Part shown: one piece after another, positions 60,830 to 64,000 of the stretch | Layout: each line of letters begins with the position of its first letter | Numbering within the stretch: the first letter of the stretch is position 1 | Source of the DNA: Xestospongia bergquistia | Taxonomy: Eukaryota > Porifera > Demospongiae > Haplosclerida > Petrosiidae | Length of the DNA stretch: 64,000 nt | Assembly: GCA_963965975.1 (NCBI GenBank) | Contig: OZ014421.1 | Coordinates: 3,027,001 to 3,091,000, forward strand | Reading direction: 5' to 3' | Made by a program: the position numbers and the translations under genes | The notes under the pieces: model-generated | Told to the model about the DNA's origin: nothing | The model's database searches: none | The model's input: only the letters and a program-made list of their open reading frames with translations

Positions 60830-60953
60830 TTGCAGTCGTACATTTGCACTATCTATGATATAGACTTGATGACTACCATCAGATGCTCTTGTGACTATCC
60901 TTGTAAAGCAGGGTTCAGTAGTCCCTCCAGCTGCTCTTGTTTGAGCTGTAGCT
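60830..60953 (-). CDS. Hypothetical exon related to one in duplication copy 1
   Basis: Between a TTTTAG acceptor and a GTAAAA donor the minus strand encodes ATAQTRAAGGTTEPCF then TRIVTRASDGSHQVY. Copy 1 keeps a diverged version near 27470-27600 (ATAQTGATGRTTEP), and another diverged version is at about 60560-60640. Conservation of frame across three versions supports past coding. No family recognised. Confidence 0.35.
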
Positions 60954-61880
60954 CTAAAATCATGTAATATAATATATTATTATAATAAAATTAAGGCTAT
61001 AATGAAATAGGTACATGTACATGTACATATAACATAAATGAAAGTCTATATGTCTGGACATGTTAGGAATATTATACGTTCATTCATGTATTTAAATCAA
61101 CCAAAAAAAAACATTAAAATTGAAATGTTTTAATATAGTATAACACTTAAACAATTATTGTTTTGTCAAGTATCTTTAATTACTATCAAAACAAATCAAT
61201 TAAAGAATTGTTCTTGCTCTTTACAGAATGATATGCTTCAGGTGTGGTCTAATATAACAGTTATAGTTAAGACCGCACCTCTTACATTGTAATGATACTT
61301 TAACTAATACATTTTAAAGTGTTAGTTTCAGTTATATAACTACATTAACAACACTGAATGTATAGAAAATTGACTCACAGTTGCTATAGAAAATAGCTCA
61401 CAAGTCATATATCAAACATAAATTACTTTATGATTAACAATATAATAGCTCTTTATGAAATAAAAAGTTTAAATGAACATGAAAGAAAACTCTTTAAATC
61501 AAGTGTTATCAAGTAGAATGATCATGTGATGATTTTAATTATAATAAGTCATAATAGTGTGGACATGAAGACCTAATCAGAAATGGACAAGTAAGATTTA
61601 AAGAACTTATTAAGAAGGAAGGATTTTTGGGAAATTCCTATCTTAAAAATATATTGTGAATACAGTGATTTCTTGGGAGTGATAAACATTGCTATATTGT
61701 ATGAGCTTTTGGAATAGACAGACACAGAGATATAAAGCAAGTATTGTAACACTCACTCACATGCATGACCATGTGGGATTCTATATAGACACATAACAGA
61801 CAGAGAAATAAAGTAAGGTAATCCTCACCCATATAGAGAACTGTTAGGATAAATTATTGTATACATTAATATGAATAAAA

Positions 61881-62117
61881 CTAACTGAGCATTTTCAGCT
61901 CTTGTAATTGCCATTTGTCAAAACTGAGCTTGTCTAGCAAGTTAAGGTTACCTTCTCTGTAAGGATTATATAAATAAACTGATGACATTATAATGACATC
62001 ACACTTGTTAATAATAATGTATTCTCCACCATAAATAAAACAGCAATTTAAGCCCAACACGACCACAGCAATAGGAATTATGAAGTATAGGAAACTATGC
62101 ACTAAGTAAAGGGACAT
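61881..62117 (-). CDS. Hypothetical small membrane protein
   Basis: A 78-residue ORF with one clear membrane helix (FLYFIIPIAVVVLGLNCCFI). Just upstream, at about 62210-62155, a second helix-like stretch (TIFIIIRTLLTAVVV) ends at a GTAAGT donor, so a two-helix spliced gene is possible. Copy 1 keeps the first helix (28770-28695) but has a stop or a different donor after it. Confidence 0.3.
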   Translation of the reverse strand: MSLYLVHSFLYFIIPIAVVVLGLNCCFIYGGEYIIINKCDVIIMSSVYLYNPYREGNLNLLDKLSFDKWQLQELKMLS

Positions 62118-62715
62118 GTTATAAAGTGAATACCAGATATTGACATATTACTTACATATTATTGAGAGTGTAAGCTACTACTACAGCAGTTAATAGTGTA
62201 CGTATAATAATGAAGATAGTTCAGAAGATATAGTTAGGAGATATTCCTTTACTACACGATAGCCATTAGCCGTAGAAGGTTATCCAAAAATTTAACCCTT
62301 CGTTTTCTCGATTTTGTTAGCGTGTACCTCACGTGAGTAGTACCGCACGTGATCAACCATATTGAGCCTGCTAAGTAAGAAGATAAAGGACCTGTTGTAA
62401 CCAAAAGATAATGAAAAAGAGTCTTATTGCTCGGATTTGTATATATTTGAGAGGATATAACAACACTAATCATAAGTAAGAAAGAAATATTATACACGTT
62501 TAAATCATTTTGTTTCTTGATGTTACAAAAATGACATATATAATTAGCTGGTATAGTAGTTAGTTGTGGTTGTGTGCAATATAGATGTAACCATACTGTG
62601 CATATGTCACACTATCCATTCAACAATCTCAACAGTAGTTTTGTCATCTTTCAAACAACTACCACAGAATTTTACGTCAGCACTCTGAAGATCTTTTTCA
62701 ATTTTATTTATTTCT

Positions 62716-64000
62716 TTAACAGTAGGCCTCGACAGAGTTGGAGTAGAACTGTACCTTCTCTTTTTGTAGAAAAAAATTTTTGATGTTCACAGTTTTGATT
62801 CGGTGACACCTTTTGTTTAACAGGTACCTTTTTTCTGTGATTTGTTGGTTTATAACAGTTATTACAGAGATAGCAGCTTGAACATGTCTGTTAGCAGTCT
62901 GAATAGCATCTATATTTTGACAGTTAGTAACTAGTGCTTCAAGTTTTTGAAGTTTCTTTAACAAGCTTGTTTTAGTTTGTGTCAAAGATGTGTCAGGTTT
63001 CTTGTTAGACAACAGGTAACTGGTAAAGTAGGAGTAAGTATCAGTTAGCAGAGTAGGATCTTCTGAAATACTGTTTGTATCTTTTTGCATATATTTCATA
63101 TGTACAAGGTGAACATGTTTACATACTGTTGTGTGTAAGATAGAATCTAAGCAAGTGCAAGTGTAGTTGTGGGGACAGATTTCACAGTCTGTACATCGAA
63201 GCTTACATCCACAACTTTCTTGAGCTTTGTCAATGACATAATTTGTGTCAGGAAATGATTGTGATTGTACTTTCCATTTGTATTCATCAATCATAACCAG
63301 AGTTATTAGATTAAAATGTTACATGTTGGTGCCATGTGTGGTATCTATGCATACTGTGTCTTCCCCAAAAGCCTTTAGCATGTCCCTCTGAAATTCTGTT
63401 TGAATACATAACAGAAAATCATCATCTATCCAAATTATCCAAATTTTCAGGTTGTGGTCTCCCTTGCTCTTTATAAATTAAAATGGGGTTATAAGGAAGT
63501 GCTTGCATATCTAATATCTAGGTGTTGACACTAATTAAGTTGTTGGCATGATGATTAATGCCCTTGATGTTGTATTGAGTTTTTATGTTGTGGATGTCCT
63601 ATCTGGTAATTAAGTGTTCTCGCTTCATATTGTTGTATACTGACTCGCGAATATTATCTAAAATGTGTTCCATAGTCACTCCCTCTTTAAGTTTTTTAGC
63701 AATATCTTGTCGAATTGTCAATGGTATTCGTAGATAAGCTAATTGTGTTGTGTGATTATTGTGTGTCGGGCAATAGGAACAATGAATTTTGAGTGTGTTG
63801 ATGTCCTCTACTGCTTTGATATAAGCCGAGCACTGATATCCTATCTTAGCTGTTCCTTGTGTTTTTATTTGACGTTTTCCAGTTCACTCAGATTTGTATG
63901 TACCTGCTCTGTTACAGTAATATTAAAACACTTTTATACCATTGGAGACCTGTGGTGCACACTTAAGAACAAATAAGGAACGTGTAGTTGTTTCAAACTC
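62716..64000 (-). pseudogene. Broken MULE (Mutator-like) transposase, 5' end beyond the window
   Basis: Read leftwards from the right edge: YYCNRAGTYKSE (near 63910), TQGTAKIGYQCSAYIKAVED, THNNHTTQLAYLRIP, a segment with ILDNIRESVYNNMKREHLIT, then near 63350 FGEDTVCIDTTHGTN, the first catalytic Asp region of MULE DDE transposases. A stop follows, and DEY at 63294 onwards joins directly to a SWIM zinc finger (TCTCLDSILHTTVCKHVHLV, near 63150). The rest of the catalytic core is therefore deleted. Several further stops and frame changes are present. In the intact family the N-terminal part binds DNA and the SWIM finger lies near the C-terminus. Confidence 0.65.

Larger units (their letters stand above)
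58990..62263 (+). repeat. Segmental duplication, copy 2 (direct partner at 25000-28963)
   Basis: Same order and orientation as copy 1, but with a deletion matching 25180-26090 and an extra internal duplication (about 60700-60960, a second version of the 60590-60640 exon-like segment). The match stops after ATATTCCTTTACTAC (62240s), where copy 1 continues to gene B and this copy meets a MULE remnant. Confidence 0.88.

Overview
The window looks like genomic DNA from an early-branching animal, most probably a demosponge of the Amphimedon type. This is inferred from style, not from a match: very AT-rich DNA, short GT-AG introns, small symmetric-phase exons, tandem genes joining ankyrin repeats, a Roc-COR GTPase and death domains, and dense, varied DNA transposons. 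No bacterial operons, CRISPR arrays, rRNA or convincing tRNA genes were seen.

The backbone is a same-strand (+) tandem family of ankyrin - Roc/COR - death-domain genes. Gene A (1499-5247) enters from the left edge and is intact within the window. Copy C (17424-18848) is a broken 3' piece, and copy D (about 19702-20558) is a more decayed one. Gene B (29022-46654, 14 predicted exons, 1168 codons plus stop) is complete: six-residue first exon, ankyrin exons mostly of exactly 99 bp, one large Roc-COR exon, a second COR exon, linker mini-exons, and two death-like domains. The architecture recalls the C-terminal half of DAPK1, without a visible kinase. The likely role is nucleotide-dependent scaffolding or death-fold signalling in the cytoplasm.

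Mobile DNA fills the gaps. A Ty3/Gypsy element with apparently identical 245-bp LTRs and a 5-bp target duplication lies just behind gene A (5445-9853, minus strand). A decayed Plavaka/CACTA-type element with two divergent genes covers about 10879-15249. A foldback repeat lies at 15541-16343. PiggyBac remnants lie at 19477-19674 and 34470-35790. Pieces of an unnamed transposon family occur at 35864-36725, 47013-47062 and 50010-50230. Small inverted-repeat elements sit in gene B introns. An internally deleted pogo/Tigger element (47323-47847) keeps an open DNA-binding ORF. A broken MULE transposase runs off the right edge on the minus strand.

Two large duplications shape the rest. About 25000-28963 is repeated in direct orientation at about 58990-62263, and the first copy ends just before gene B's start codon. 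About 51633-52942 is repeated in inverted orientation at 57697-58972, enclosing two receptor-like gene pieces: an FN3 pseudogene with a tyrosine-rich tail, and an open transmembrane 3' end.

All exon boundaries were placed by eye from GT-AG sites, phase and paralogue comparison; no transcript evidence was available.
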